Of a DNA stretch of 64,000 bases, positions 26,395 through 37,126 are shown in pieces. The stretch covers positions 186,001 through 250,000 of the forward strand of contig JAGKQI010000085.1 of NCBI GenBank assembly GCA_018806915.1, in the 5' to 3' direction. The DNA is from Phytophthora colocasiae (Eukaryota; Oomycota; Peronosporomycetes; Peronosporales; Peronosporaceae). Numbering within the stretch: the first letter of the stretch is position 1; each line of letters starts with the position of its first letter. The translations under genes and the position numbers were made by a program. The notes beneath the pieces were generated by a model that searched no databases, was not told the DNA's origin, and saw only the letters and a program-made list of their open reading frames with translations.

Positions 26395-29031
26395 ATGCGC
26401 GTCACTCCCCATTTTCCACTAGCCACCATTGCAGAAATGGAAACCAATGAAAATGGGAATAGCTACGGCCCACCTTGTGACAACTTCTCAACCCCAGCGC
26501 AAGCTCATCAAACCTTACGTCAGCGCTCCTCGACGCATGCAAGATCAACGCAGCGTCATTCCAGTGCGAGAACAGCCCGGCGGACTTCAGTGATATCAAC
26601 CCAACAGTCCCCTCGGCGTCGATTAATCCCTTCCAGCGCAGGGACGACACCGCAGCTGTCATTTTCGCGGCAATTTAGGGATCCATCGGAGAACGCACCA
26701 CCTGCACAGCGAAGCAGCGGCATGATATTTTTTGCGATGCCAAAGCAACGAGTAAAAGCGTACTGGCAATTCATTGACTTAGTAGCGGATGAACGCTACG
26801 CAGACGTGCCGGAGGATGAACTTAATATCAGCCACGCCAAATATGCATGGTGTCATAGATGCAAAATGAAGATTGAGGCTACAAAGGGGCGGAATGACGC
26901 AGGACCACACATGAAACGGTTTCATATTGAAGCTGTCGCTACGTTTAGGCAGCGGGAGGAACGACGCAAAGCACAAAACACTGCCAGGTGCCTCATCAAT
27001 GTCTACGAGCCAGATCATATTGATCATGAGATGGATGACCCAGCTACAGACGAAGAACAACGGCATGTCGACGACTTACTGATCCAATGGATTGCGGCTA
27101 GCTTGCGCCCGCTCAACATCGTTGCGGATCCGGGATTTATCGCGCTGTTTCGCTACGTGAATAGCGTCTCTGGGTATCTTCGTATCCCTTCGCGGCAAAC
27201 CGCCAAAGCTCGAATCCACGTTAAGGCGAGCGAATTGCGCTCTTCTCTCCGGATTCGGCTTAGGTCTCGTGCAGAATACTACTTTTTTTCTGTGTCGTCA
27301 GACATTTGGACATCGCTGTGCGCCCAAAGCTACATCAGTTTCACTCTACACTACGTAAACGAAAACTTTTATTTGCAGAAGTGGACGCTTGAAGTAATTA
27401 GCATTCCAGGAAAACATGACGCACCTGCGATTGCGGCTGCACTGGTGAAGTGCTTTGATATATGGGGCCTCGAAAGAACTAACTGCGTTCGATTCTTGCG
27501 TGATGGGGCTTCCAACATTTCGAAGGCATGCAGAGATTTGGGAATTGCCAGTATGTCGTGTGTCGCTCACGCGCTACATCTCGTTGTCGGAGCTGCTCTC
27601 ATCCGGAAACCGGAAGATTTGGAGCTCACAACGAGTGTCGATGATGTTGGATCGCGTCGTGTCCGTAGGCGAGCACTGGACATGAGTGCGTCAATTCAAA
27701 CTGAGTTCATTGGTGGTGCTGGATGCAATGACAGTTACGATAGCGAAAGTGGCAGTTTGGGTAACGATGAAGTTCTCAATCCAGGGTTGCCAGTGGAAAT
27801 GAATGTCGATAGTGGACTAGAGGCTGATGACAGCGACTTTGATGAACCAATTAATCCTGCAGATGTCGATGCAATTTGCAACCAAGTTGCAGAGTTTGTG
27901 CAAGATTGCAATATGGCCCCTGAAGATCTGGAAAGTGTCCGCCAAACGGTGAGGCGATTTCGGAAACTAGCAGAGTACTTCCATCGCTCTTCTAAAGGGA
28001 CAAACCGGCTCGAAATTCTGCAAGGAGGCCCTTTGAAAGCTGTTAAGGTCAAGACCGACAGCCCCACACGTTGGAACAGTACCATGGACATGTTGGAGCG
28101 CCTCATAAGGTTGCGCGTGGCTCTCGATGCATTTTTCTCCTACTTACGTAGCCCCAAAGGAAAAGCAGAGTTTTCTGATGTTTCTTCAAACTTGATCCCC
28201 CCAACTGCAGAAGACTGGTTTGTGGTGCAGTGTCTTGTGAAACTTCTGAAGCCGTTTAGTGCTGTGACGGACTATTTATCTGGAGACACTTACCCAACTA
28301 TGGTTAGAGTTCACGCTTCAATCCGCTCATTGAAGTTAATGCTCAGTGACCCGGATATTTTTGAAGATTTATACATCCGTGTCCAACACGAGTCTTACGC
28401 GGAGCCGATCGTTGCAAAAATGAAAAGTGTGCGCCGGAGTTTTGTGACTTTGCTCGAAAGCCGTTTTGCAAGTGGAGATAGTGACTTGATTTGGATTTCG
28501 CTACTCGACCCGTTCCTCACAAACTCAACACTTCTCACTGGAGAAGAAACGATTCAGGCCAAGGAACGTTTAAAAGAAGAAATGGCCCAAGTTGCTAGGG
28601 AATCATACACCGACGAACTATATCAAAACGAATCAAGCACATCTGCACGTACGGCATCTAATGACTGCATGGCCTCGTTGGAAAATCTCATTTATGGGAA
28701 TCGACGGGCTACTCGTTGTTTTGACGAACGAAGTCTCGATCAAGAGATAGAATGGGAGCTCCAAAGCTACATTCGGATGTCTTCTGCAGCACAGATTAGC
28801 AAAAATGAGCATCCATCGTCTCTTGAGTGGTGGAGAGAGCACGGTAAAACATTTCCTCGTATTGCCTCACTAGCTCGCAAGTGGCTTGGGTGCATCGCAA
28901 CTTCGGTATCCTCGTAACGAGCATTTTCGACCGCGGGTAATACGGTTACCAAACGACGCAGCTCGCTGAGCCCAAGAACTGTTCGTGATATTGTCTTTAT
29001 GAAAGAGAACGCGACGAACGCAAACGTGTGA
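26395..29031 (+). pseudogene. hAT transposase (BED finger, RNase H-like core), nonsense codon before the end
   Basis: The open frame from the ATG at 26395 has a BED zinc-finger-like segment (CHRCKMKIEA...HMKRFH, residues about 160-190), the hAT catalytic core with SDIWTS (first Asp), FLRDGASN (second Asp) and CVAHALHLVV, and a large insertion domain. The C-terminal hAT dimerisation signature is cut: after ATSVS-S the frame meets TAA at 28915-28917 where relatives have Glu (SVPSERAFS). Reading through gives RAFSTAGNTVTKRRSSLSP and 18 more residues to a stop at 29031. So one nonsense change removes the end of the dimerisation region. The frame is otherwise intact, so the inactivation looks recent. 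Confidence 0.88.
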
Positions 29032-29099
29032 ATCACTGCATTTTGACAGCATCGCGTTAGAGCTTTCTAACAATCAATTAACGTTACTTGAATACACAT

Positions 29100-29876
29100 C
29101 TATTTTTCCTTAAGTACATGTACATGTATCACCATGCTCTTAATGTAGATAGTCCATGTGCTTCCTGTTGATAACTCCCTTCGCGTAGTCTTCGGCTCCA
29201 CTTCCAGCATCTGCTGCCTAAAGTGCTTCTCTTTGGCGTAATTGATGCGCAGGTGCTCGATGTTCCACTCGAACTTCTCGAGGTCGTAGATATCCAGCAC
29301 TTCAAAAAATTCCCGATTAGTATTGGTTGCGCGAGACCTATCTGACATAAAACACAGGAACAACGACGAATAGATGTCGTTGGCAAGAGCGTAACGCTTC
29401 TCCAAATTCTGCTGCTGGACAAAGACCTTACCACTGACGTACAATTGCCTCGTAAGCAGCGCCTTGGACAGTGCGTCCTCGCTCACCTTGAGCAAAGAAG
29501 CCACCTGCTTCGTTCCTCTGGTTGAGTCGTTCCTAACTGCGACGCAAGTGTCGTTCTCCATTTCAAACTGCAAGTTGCCAAGCTGAAATACCGCTGCAAG
29601 TAGTTCAAACACTTTTTGCGGTCGGGATGTTGATATCAATGGTTTCCGTACACCATTGGTCGTTGTGGTCTCCGTGGCGTCATCGCACAAGAGGATACTG
29701 AAGCACTCGCTCTTCCTCAGATACTCGTAGTCGTGAGGTGCCTGCAGCTGTAGTTCACGGGCACTATTCTGGTACTTCTCAAGGCTTAGGTCGCCTTCTA
29801 GAGAACCTTCATCAGCTCCTCCACTTGCCTTCGCCACAGGTTGGAGCGAACCTGGTCTAATTGTGATGTTGGACAC
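29100..29876 (-). pseudogene. Captured fragment of a myosin motor domain inside the hAT element
   Basis: A 258-codon open stretch (no ATG at its start) on the minus strand, wholly inside the hAT ends. It matches the myosin head: YEYLRKSEC, FELLAAVFQLGNLQFE, VASLLKVSEDALSKALLTR, YALANDIYSSLFLCF, then a degraded relay region FFEVLDIYDLEKFEWN (myosin consensus LDIYGFE.F..N) and LRINYAKEK (INYANEK). P-loop, switch I, actin-binding end and tail are absent. This corresponds to the middle of the motor, so it is a gene piece, not a gene. The relay loop has lost its Gly, a sign of decay. The donor myosin is not in this window. Confidence 0.88.
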
Positions 29877-30023
29877 CCACGAAGCACCGCAAACAAATTT
29901 AATGTTTTTACAATAAATAGTCGGATAGCCTATGGTAAATACAAATATGACCCCGTGTTATCTTTTTCTAACTTGACTAACTTAACACCGTTAACGTTAC
30001 TTTTCGTGTTATCGAAATAACAC

Positions 30024-30040
30024 TAACGTCGCCACCTCTA
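30024..30040 (-). repeat. hAT right terminal inverted repeat
   Basis: Inverted copy of the left repeat; followed by ACGAGCAC at 30041-30048. Confidence 0.95.
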
Positions 30041-30062
30041 ACGAGCACCATATTATCGGTAT

Positions 30063-30856
30063 TTGTACTCTGCAGAAGTGAAGACACCAAGATTTAGCGC
30101 CCAAAATGAACGCTTTAGCTTTATAAAACCTATAGTGATAGTTAGATATATAGGGTAACTTTGCCCGCTGAGTTCAAAAATGAGGTCGGTTTTGGCTAAT
30201 TCGGCGTGGTTTTAACGCTACGAGCGCGCAAAAAATGTAATTCGGAACTCGCCAAAGTCTGGTGAGTAGGGTTGCTTCAAATACAGCCATGCTATTGGCT
30301 AAGCAGTGCAAACATGTGGGATTTCACGTGAAAGGGCGCGATTGCACACTTTCATCTACAATGATTTGAAACAATTTTAAAGAGGTTATTATAGGTCTCC
30401 CCCTATTGCTTGTATGTTTCTGTTTTTAATCAGCATTAATTAATACAGGTCTTGCAGCATATCAGAACAGTCAAATTTACGGGGAAGTCGGTGTCCGGGT
30501 TGGCGTTGTAGTGCGCCATTACGCGCGAAACTGTTTGGAGGGAGCAGCTAAGACACTCAGCAACCGATTCCCTCGTGCGCTTTCCGCGATAGAGCCCTTG
30601 ATTTTTCTGTAGAGTGAAAAATGCATGGTTCTTCACCATCATTTTTTTTTCTCCACTGCTAAACTCGTGGCGTTCGGCGTTCATTTTTGCTGAATGAACG
30701 AACTTATGAGATGAAAGAGCGTGTGCATAGCGTGTAGGGCTCCCCCAGCTATCAATTCCATGTTTTATTTTCTCTATAGCTTTAATATTCGAACCGCAAT
30801 GCGTCAAAACGTGTGCGGGAAAAAGTTACTGGTGTCTTCACTTCTGCAGAGTACAA
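30063..30856. mobile_element. Small TIR element (Tc1/mariner-like remnant), 27-bp inverted repeats, TA flanks
   Basis: A 27-bp stretch at 30063-30089 (core GTACTCTGCAGAAGTGAAGA) recurs inverted at 30830-30856. Both ends abut TA (30060-30061 and 30857-30858), as for Tc1/mariner insertions. The interior of about 740 bp is AT-rich and holds only a helix-turn-helix remnant. It begins just 14 bp after the hAT target duplication, so the two insertions are neighbours rather than nested. Size and coding loss suggest a non-autonomous, MITE-like derivative. Confidence 0.85.
30436..30807 (-). pseudogene. Helix-turn-helix remnant of a Tc1/mariner-like transposase
   Basis: A 123-codon minus-strand stretch inside the TIR element. 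Its C-terminal half (GLYRGKRTRESVAECLSCSL then QTVSRVMAHYNANPDTDFP) has the form of the N-terminal DNA-binding helix-turn-helix that precedes the DDE domain in Tc1/mariner-type transposases. No DDE catalytic region follows within the element, so it is a truncated relic. An expressed DNA-binding peptide is possible but there is no support for it. Confidence 0.55.
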
Positions 30857-31424
30857 TAGAATCGGAGTCGATTTGACGAGAGACGGTCGTAGTAGAATAT
30901 TTAGCGTTGCAGGCAAAAGTACTCGAGGAGAACTCTAATTTTTGTGTCTCCGCTTGACTTGGTGCAGGTTGCAGTGAGTTTTGGCGCTTTGTCGTCGTCC
31001 ATCGAAATGGAAGATCGTTGCATTTTCAATCGCACAGGAAAATGCTGGCGATAAAAGTTGTGGCGAACCCATGCCTCGCAACGTTGTGACCGGGCATCAT
31101 TAGTACGACTGGTTCAAGGCAAGGATACCGGTACGTGAGCGAGGCGGCGGAAAGGTTCCCGCGTGAATTTCGTGTCTCGACATGTAGAAAAGCAACGGAA
31201 GTTCAATTCCTGCGCCATTGGAGTGGCTAAAGTGTTTAGAGCCAAGTTCCGCCATCTAAACAAATCCAGGTTTGTGTCGAGCCCAACGTTAACTACAGTA
31301 ACCAAAATGCAGATCTTGAAAAAAAAAACTAAAGATGAAAACGGACCTAGTTATTTGTGGCATCGAATACATGTGCAACGAGTAGCAAGAACTCGGTTGA
31401 CACTTACGCTGTAATCTTCCAGTA
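30857..31424. other. Intergenic, no gene recognised
   Basis: Host DNA between the TIR element and the coiled-coil gene. Short open frames only. A T-arm-like word near 31200 is not supported by an acceptor stem, so no tRNA is called. Confidence 0.5.
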
Positions 31425-33283
31425 ATGGGGCCCAAGAAGAAGTACGTTTGCACCCGATACTCGATGTTGCTTTAACTTGTTTTCGATCGAGACATTCGAT
31501 TACCTGAATATATTTATTGATTTCTGGAGAACTAAGAAGACTGCAGCGTCAGCCTCCAAAACAAATGCTGCGATCGCCACGAATGAATATCCTTTTGCCA
31601 TTAGAAATGTGTATTGTATAGACCCAGCTATCATTGACCACCATGATGGTTGCCTTAACTGCATTACGCATTTTGTTGCTTGAATTGTTTCACACGGATG
31701 AACTTCGCAAGCGGGTGGAGGAAGCCGAGGCTCAACTACGTGAAGAGGCGAAAATCATTGAACGAATGACCCGTGACAACAAGGGGAAACAGGACCAGAT
31801 CAACGCAATGGAAAATCTTTTGCAACGAGAAGCTGACAAGCATCAAGAAACTTTAAGGCTACTGGAAGACGAACATGCAACGCAAAAGCAACAAGCAGAG
31901 CACGAAATCGATGTCTTGCGTCGTCAAGTGTGTCAGTTAGAGCTGCATGTTGAAGCGTATGACGTTCTAGAGGCGGCAAACGTCAAGCTACGTGATCGTG
32001 TGGGCCAGTTGATGCAGGAAATGGAGCAGGAGAACAAGACGCACGCCGAGGAAATCCACAAAGTGCGTCTGGACATGTTTAACCACAAAATGGCGCTGGA
32101 AAAGGTTGGTATGTGACGAACCCGATCTGGATGCAGCCTAACTTTACTCGATACCTAGACGTTCCGGAAAGCGCTTCAAGAGCTGGATGCAGACTACCTC
32201 AAGAAGGCATTCAACGCCATGTCAGAAGAAAGCAAGGTGTGTTGAATTATTAAGAGAAGATAGATTATTTCTTTAACAGTTAATACTCCCCTGTAGAACG
32301 CGTTGGTTGCGAATGCAAAGCTCAAGGATGAGTTGCAACTCCAGAGTATCGGCGTGGACAACTTGATGCATCGATTTACACAACAGGCCAAACATTTCCA
32401 GAAAATGGTGCGTTAATGCATTGACTAGTGCAGGACATTGCACGCACTCACCCTTATCTTGTGTAGAAAGTTGAAAATGAGATATTGGAGCAGGAAAGTC
32501 ACCTTCGGTTGCGAGAGGTAGCCTCCATGAAGAAAATGCACCTTACAGCTGCACGGACTATCGACAAACTCAAAGAAGACGTAGGGAAGGAGGAACAGGA
32601 TTGGAAAGAACACACCACCAAAGTGGTTGAAGATCTTCGGCACGACAATCAGCATCTCCAGAAACTACACGAGTTGACACAAGTACGTCCGATCATGTTC
32701 GAATACTTTGAAATGTTTCGTTCATGCTTCAACTAACGTCTGTAACTATTGATCCTTGTAGAAACGTTGCAACAAGTGGAAAGCACGGTGTATGGAACTT
32801 ACTGAACGAGAAACAGCACGTCGTACAGACGAACAACGAGCCAGAACTGCGCCAACAATGACCACAGCACTTTCGTCTATGATTCGTACACATAGCCAAC
32901 CGTCATTTCCTCCGCATGTGACACCAACGATGAGTTTCTCCGCTCGTGAAAGAGGTATCCCTATTAATTTCGACGAAATGTGGAGTCATAGCTTTGCTCT
33001 ACAAACAAATCAGCAAAACGAACTTCTCCCTCTTGGTACTGCCAGGAAATTTGAGAAGAAGAAGAAACAAGCCAAAGTCGTCCTTCAAGCCGACGATGAG
33101 ATGTTTGGTACTGATCAAACAATGGAGCAACTTCAGCGAATCGCCAATTCGGAACTGGACATGGAATCAGCTCGAGCAACATCTAGTCAGACAACAAGGA
33201 GAAAAACACATCGTCTTGCCCAAACTGTCATTCCCCGCAAAGGCCAAAGCATCACTGCGTTCAATTTCGCAACGAAAATTTAA
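31425..33283 (+). CDS. Coiled-coil protein of axonemal/basal-body type (multi-exon)
   Basis: The last five exons are well supported: one ending at 32104, then 32159-32236, 32297-32407, 32467-32682 and 32762-33283, all joining in phase 0 across 54-79 nt GT-AG introns. The start is less sure: ATG at 31425 (MGPKKK, donor at 31442) with a second exon near 31530-31610 and an acceptor around 31714 is my best model. The product is almost entirely coiled coil (LRKRVEEAEAQLREEAKII and on), with AMSEESKNALVANAKLKDEL in the middle resembling BBOF1/CFAP157-like (DUF4515-type) ciliary proteins. The C-terminus is basic and Ser-rich. A role in zoospore flagella is inferred. The LRR gene starts 77 bp downstream on the same strand. 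Confidence 0.7.
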
Positions 33284-33359
33284 AATACATAAAACTACTT
33301 TCCCTAAAATGTTTTCATGGATATGTGACAGATAAATAAAGCTCAAGGCTATAAGTTAA

Positions 33360-35915
33360 ATGAGATCACCGGAAGCTGCGTTGATTCGTGCTCGAGCCAA
33401 GGCGCCTTTACCAGATCTTCAGGTGCTTCACCTCTCCAACGCAGTTATTGAATGCATCAAACATCTTGAACTGTGCAAGTGTTTGCAATCTTTGTACGCT
33501 GACAACAATCGCATTAGAGATATTGAAGGTGTTATCCAGTTGAGGAAACTTTGGCGGATTGATCTCAATGGAAATTTATTGAAGGATCTTCAAGCGTTGG
33601 CATCTTTTCGGGCTTTGGGATTCTTATATCTTGAGAGAAACCGGATCTGTTTCGAAGATTTGATCTGCCTTCGCGATCAGCACGTGCTGGAACTGCGGTT
33701 ACTTGGGAATGAAAGCTTGATGAAAGGGAATTCGATCCATGAGTATCGGAAGAAAGTGGCTGCTTTACTACCAAATATATGGATCCTTGATGGCCACTTC
33801 ATTTCAACAACCGAGAGGCAGCAAGCAATCGAGGAATTTGACCCATTTGTTGCTAACCTCCGACAATCAGCTATTGGCAACCGCAAATTTGGTTCCGAAA
33901 CAGATATGTGGATGGATATGGAGCGTATTTCGAAGGAGACAGCCTTAACGCCGGGTACTAGACTGATTAAAACGGCCCACAAGACTGCTAATCCACAAGA
34001 AGCACCCGATTTAACAAGATTTCACGCCATTGTTGCATTTCACAACGACGAAAGTGCTATTCACAATGCATATTGCCACTTTGCGCCGTCAAGTCACTCT
34101 CCCAACTCACGACTAATGCCTAAAATTTGGCTTGATGAAATACTAGCCCTTCCACGACGGACACGAATTGAAGTTATGGTTTTGTTAGCTGTGTTTCTAC
34201 AGTTTCGCTTCCCAAAGGTGCTGCTGACTGAAGCTCTGACGATCCGACAGTTAGATAGTCCACAATTTCCATCCGAAGCCATTCGAGATACTGTCAATCT
34301 CCCTCCGTATGCTCTGGTGGCTCTGATTGCCATTACTCGACATGTTTCGCTTGAAACCGAGCATTCAATGCGGGAGGAACTCAAACCGGAGACTACAACT
34401 CCCGAATTTGAAGACGAAAGCAAACTGCTTGGAGCCATCCCACCACTGTTTATTACTCTCTTTAGCTCAAGTGATACCGCAAAACCTGTGGGTGAAACAG
34501 ATCTACAGTCAACAGCAATACGCTGTCGTCAAGCCATCAAGATGTTGTCCATTGTAGCGTCATTCCCCGACCCGGAAATTGTGGCTATTAAGGGTAAAGG
34601 CAAACGTGAAGCTATCTTTCGGGAACTCGTACCTCTTTTTCGTGCTGCAGAAGCTGAATCATCGTGCCCTGCCAGCCAAGGTGGAAAACGTGGAGTGGTT
34701 ATACCGAGTGTTAACATCTCGAAGCACAAAACTACACAATCGTCAGCAAGAAATAGTCTTAATATGATGCCGAAACGAACCACAATGGCAAGTGATTGTG
34801 AGGAGCAAAATATTCCCATATCATCTGATGGAGGAGATCCAGAAACTCCACAGTGCCTGGAGATGCCAAAGACTGGTGGGAGGAAGCCTAAACCTGGAGA
34901 TTGGGTCGAATTGCACTCGAAGCAGTTTGTAAAAATCCAATTCTTGTCGGGTGACGGGCTGTTTGTCGTTGGAGCCTTCCCTACAGACACTTCTCGATCA
35001 ATCACGATCCCGTTGAAGCAAATATCCCGAATTTCCAACAGTGTTTGGCGTGCCAATTCCTCCGCAATGCAACAGACAGAAGAACTATTCCGACGTGCAA
35101 GGTCCGACAGGTTAAATAACCCGCAACTTGGCAAATTACATCGCGACAGTGAAGCATTTCACCGTCATGGTGCTGCTCGTAACCAAGGATTTCCGAACCA
35201 TTTCGTGACAGCTCAAGTGCTCGAAGCCTTGGAGCAGGAAGAGAGTAACGCTGCTCCATCACTTTGCCAGACAAAGGCAGTCGAGATCTTCAGTTCCAAC
35301 GACACAATGGATGCTAACTACGTACTTGCATCTCCTGCTCATATTTCCGCCCAGAATTACTGTGCCTTCATCCAACAACATCACCAACCACGAGGTACAT
35401 GGAGCCCAGTAAAACAGCCTGCACCTTACAGTATTCTAGCTAGTAAAACACCAACTCTAGGCAAGGCTTCGTCTCTCAACGAGCTCAAGACGAAGCCTCA
35501 TTTCCAGAAACCAAATAGTGTATCACGGTCACAGCCACTTGACGACTGGCACGAGATCCGACGGGCGATGCAGGCGCAACTGGGCATTGTCGATGATGTC
35601 AAACGTCCATTGACAACTTGCAGCTCCACTACAAGCCTACAAACGTCCAATGAATGCTTTATCACAGCTCCACCGGACTGTTGCATCACTACTGAAGACC
35701 TACTAGAGTCTGCACCAATTGTGCGATTTCGAGTGAAGACCCCACCAATTTTGCAGCAGAAACTCACAATGGCACGTGATTGGAGGCAAATAGCAACCAA
35801 GACGGAGTTCATCGTGGCCGCTCCCCCTAATGCACAGCTAACGAGAGGAACTCCTGGTGTCATTACCACACCCAAGTTGAAGTCGGCCCTTTTGCCGTCG
35901 ATATCGCAAAAGTAG
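33360..35915 (+). CDS. Leucine-rich-repeat (SDS22/LRRC-type) protein with long unstructured tail
   Basis: 851 aa, single exon. Residues 15-135 hold SDS22-like LRRs (LQVLHLSNAVIECI, LQSLYADNNRIRDIEG, LWRIDLNGNLLKDLQ, LGFLYLERNRICFED) closed by an LRR-cap-type segment (YRKKVAALLPNIWILDG), an arrangement frequent in axonemal and centrosomal proteins. Beyond residue 200 there is a helical domain without a family I can name, then a small beta-rich patch (GDWVELHSKQFVKIQF) and a Ser/Thr/Pro-rich C-terminus. No signal peptide or membrane segment. It follows the coiled-coil gene closely (77 bp), and both look flagellar, so shared regulation in sporulation is a reasonable guess. Confidence 0.78.
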   Translation: MRSPEAALIRARAKAPLPDLQVLHLSNAVIECIKHLELCKCLQSLYADNNRIRDIEGVIQLRKLWRIDLNGNLLKDLQALASFRALGFLYLERNRICFEDLICLRDQHVLELRLLGNESLMKGNSIHEYRKKVAALLPNIWILDGHFISTTERQQAIEEFDPFVANLRQSAIGNRKFGSETDMWMDMERISKETALTPGTRLIKTAHKTANPQEAPDLTRFHAIVAFHNDESAIHNAYCHFAPSSHSPNSRLMPKIWLDEILALPRRTRIEVMVLLAVFLQFRFPKVLLTEALTIRQLDSPQFPSEAIRDTVNLPPYALVALIAITRHVSLETEHSMREELKPETTTPEFEDESKLLGAIPPLFITLFSSSDTAKPVGETDLQSTAIRCRQAIKMLSIVASFPDPEIVAIKGKGKREAIFRELVPLFRAAEAESSCPASQGGKRGVVIPSVNISKHKTTQSSARNSLNMMPKRTTMASDCEEQNIPISSDGGDPETPQCLEMPKTGGRKPKPGDWVELHSKQFVKIQFLSGDGLFVVGAFPTDTSRSITIPLKQISRISNSVWRANSSAMQQTEELFRRARSDRLNNPQLGKLHRDSEAFHRHGAARNQGFPNHFVTAQVLEALEQEESNAAPSLCQTKAVEIFSSNDTMDANYVLASPAHISAQNYCAFIQQHHQPRGTWSPVKQPAPYSILASKTPTLGKASSLNELKTKPHFQKPNSVSRSQPLDDWHEIRRAMQAQLGIVDDVKRPLTTCSSTTSLQTSNECFITAPPDCCITTEDLLESAPIVRFRVKTPPILQQKLTMARDWRQIATKTEFIVAAPPNAQLTRGTPGVITTPKLKSALLPSISQK

Positions 35916-36083
35916 CATAAAAATGTACCGTTGACATGCAGCAAATAAAAATGCAGCCAATCAGCGAACGAATTAACATCTTCAACATCATATTTATTTT
36001 TCCACTGCAATCTCCTCCTCACTTCTAAACAAGCAAGCAACAACCAAGAACCCTCTTCCCCACCCTCTTCATTTAGATCCACT

Positions 36084-36548
36084 ATGGCTACGATGTCCAT
36101 GATGGTCGACAGCGACAGCGTCTTGCTGGATTCGATCCCGCGTCTGCGCTGGAGCCCCCAGAACAACCGCTTCCACTTCAATATGCCTGTGGCAGCCGAG
36201 CCTGGCGACCACGGCTTCGTATTGCTGCAGGAGTTCGAACACGCGGACTCGCTCAGTTCGAGGAAACTTCCAGCCAAAGAGCGCCACCACCTGGAGGAGA
36301 TGGAGCGCATTAACAACCTCATCCACGACGTGGAGAACTCGATCCATCTGCGTGAGACTGTCAAGGTGCTGGAGAAGAAACGCATGCACCATGAGGAGTT
36401 CCACGAACGCGCAGTCAATGACGAGGAGGAGCGACCGCAAGGACTCAAGAAGAAGGACAGTTTCCGTCAGCGCCAGGCGCCCAAGCGGTCGTTTGAGGGC
36501 CGACGACAGAAACCCACGCGAATGGGACGCGTGCACCAGCCCAAGTAA
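36084..36548 (+). CDS. Small charged orphan protein
   Basis: 154 aa from the ATG at 36084. I do not recognise the family. The N-terminus is hydrophobic-acidic (DSDSVLLDSIPRLRWSP), the middle is a helix with many Glu/His (RHHLEEMERINNLIHDVENS), and the C-terminal 50 residues are strongly basic (RRQKPTRMGRVHQPK at the end), suggesting nucleic-acid or ribosome association. A pyrimidine-rich leader (CTCCTCCTCACTTC) precedes it, as in highly expressed oomycete genes. The codon choice (C/G third positions) resembles the ribosomal gene downstream, supporting real expression. Confidence 0.65.
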   Translation: MATMSMMVDSDSVLLDSIPRLRWSPQNNRFHFNMPVAAEPGDHGFVLLQEFEHADSLSSRKLPAKERHHLEEMERINNLIHDVENSIHLRETVKVLEKKRMHHEEFHERAVNDEEERPQGLKKKDSFRQRQAPKRSFEGRRQKPTRMGRVHQPK

Positions 36549-37126
36549 CTGCAGCATCAGGAGAGACAAGAGTGCTGTTTGTAGGGCTCACTGGAGAAAA
36601 AGTGTGTGCGAGATAGGGAAAACATACAGAAAAAGAAGACACGAGCGTCGGGCGTGAACTTCTGCGCCAAGCTGTAAACTACCAGGAACCGACAGAAGTT
36701 GCCCGTAACAATATACATGAGTTGCATACTCTTTGACATGTGGAACCAATCGGCGCAGTGTAGAAGTTCCGTGCAGTTGGCAATTTGCCTTCATGTGCAT
36801 CATGAAGCTCTTCTGTAAGCATCGTTAGTTGTGGTTCTACACACACTCTGTCCTAATGAGTGAAGGTCTCTTTGATGGCGTTTTAAAATGATTGCGTCAA
36901 CAGCATCTGATTGGTAGAATCTCTAATCTATTCGTCTAGTGGCAGTAGCTTCTCCCACATACAACCACCAAGTGAATCACCAGTTCGCTTGTTCTCTCTT
37001 ATACCACCATCTGCACTCTTTTTCTCCCCATCTAATAGAAACTGACTGGTCAAGAAGGCGTCAACACCAGAACCCCCTTCTCCTAAACGTCTCATTGAGC
37101 AATTTGCCAAGAAACAGACAGTCAAA
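36549..37126. other. Intergenic upstream of ribosomal protein L10
   Basis: 3' flank of the small orphan and promoter/leader of RPL10. The last 180 bp is rich in pyrimidine runs (TTCTCTCTTATACC, CTCTTTTTCTCCCC), typical of ribosomal-protein leaders; a leader intron is possible but not demonstrable. Confidence 0.5.

Larger units (their letters stand above)
26025..30040 (+). mobile_element. hAT DNA transposon, complete ends, 8-bp target duplication, carrying a host myosin fragment
   Basis: The element is bounded by 17-bp perfect terminal inverted repeats TAGAGGTGGCGACGTTA (26025-26041 and, inverted, 30024-30040), flanked by the 8-bp target duplication ACGAGCAC (26017-26024 and 30041-30048). Size 4016 bp. 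It contains a BED-type hAT transposase (plus strand) and, between the transposase end and the right TIR, a fragment of a myosin motor gene on the minus strand. The 8-bp duplication and ends fit the hAT superfamily. Confidence 0.95.

Noticed and set aside
31190..31230. tRNA-like T-arm word (GTTCAATTCC)
   Set aside because: No matching acceptor, D or anticodon arms nearby.
35498..36448. 316-codon minus-strand open frame across the LRR gene end and the small orphan
   Set aside because: Antisense shadow; Ser/Arg-rich composition follows from the plus-strand codons of two real genes.
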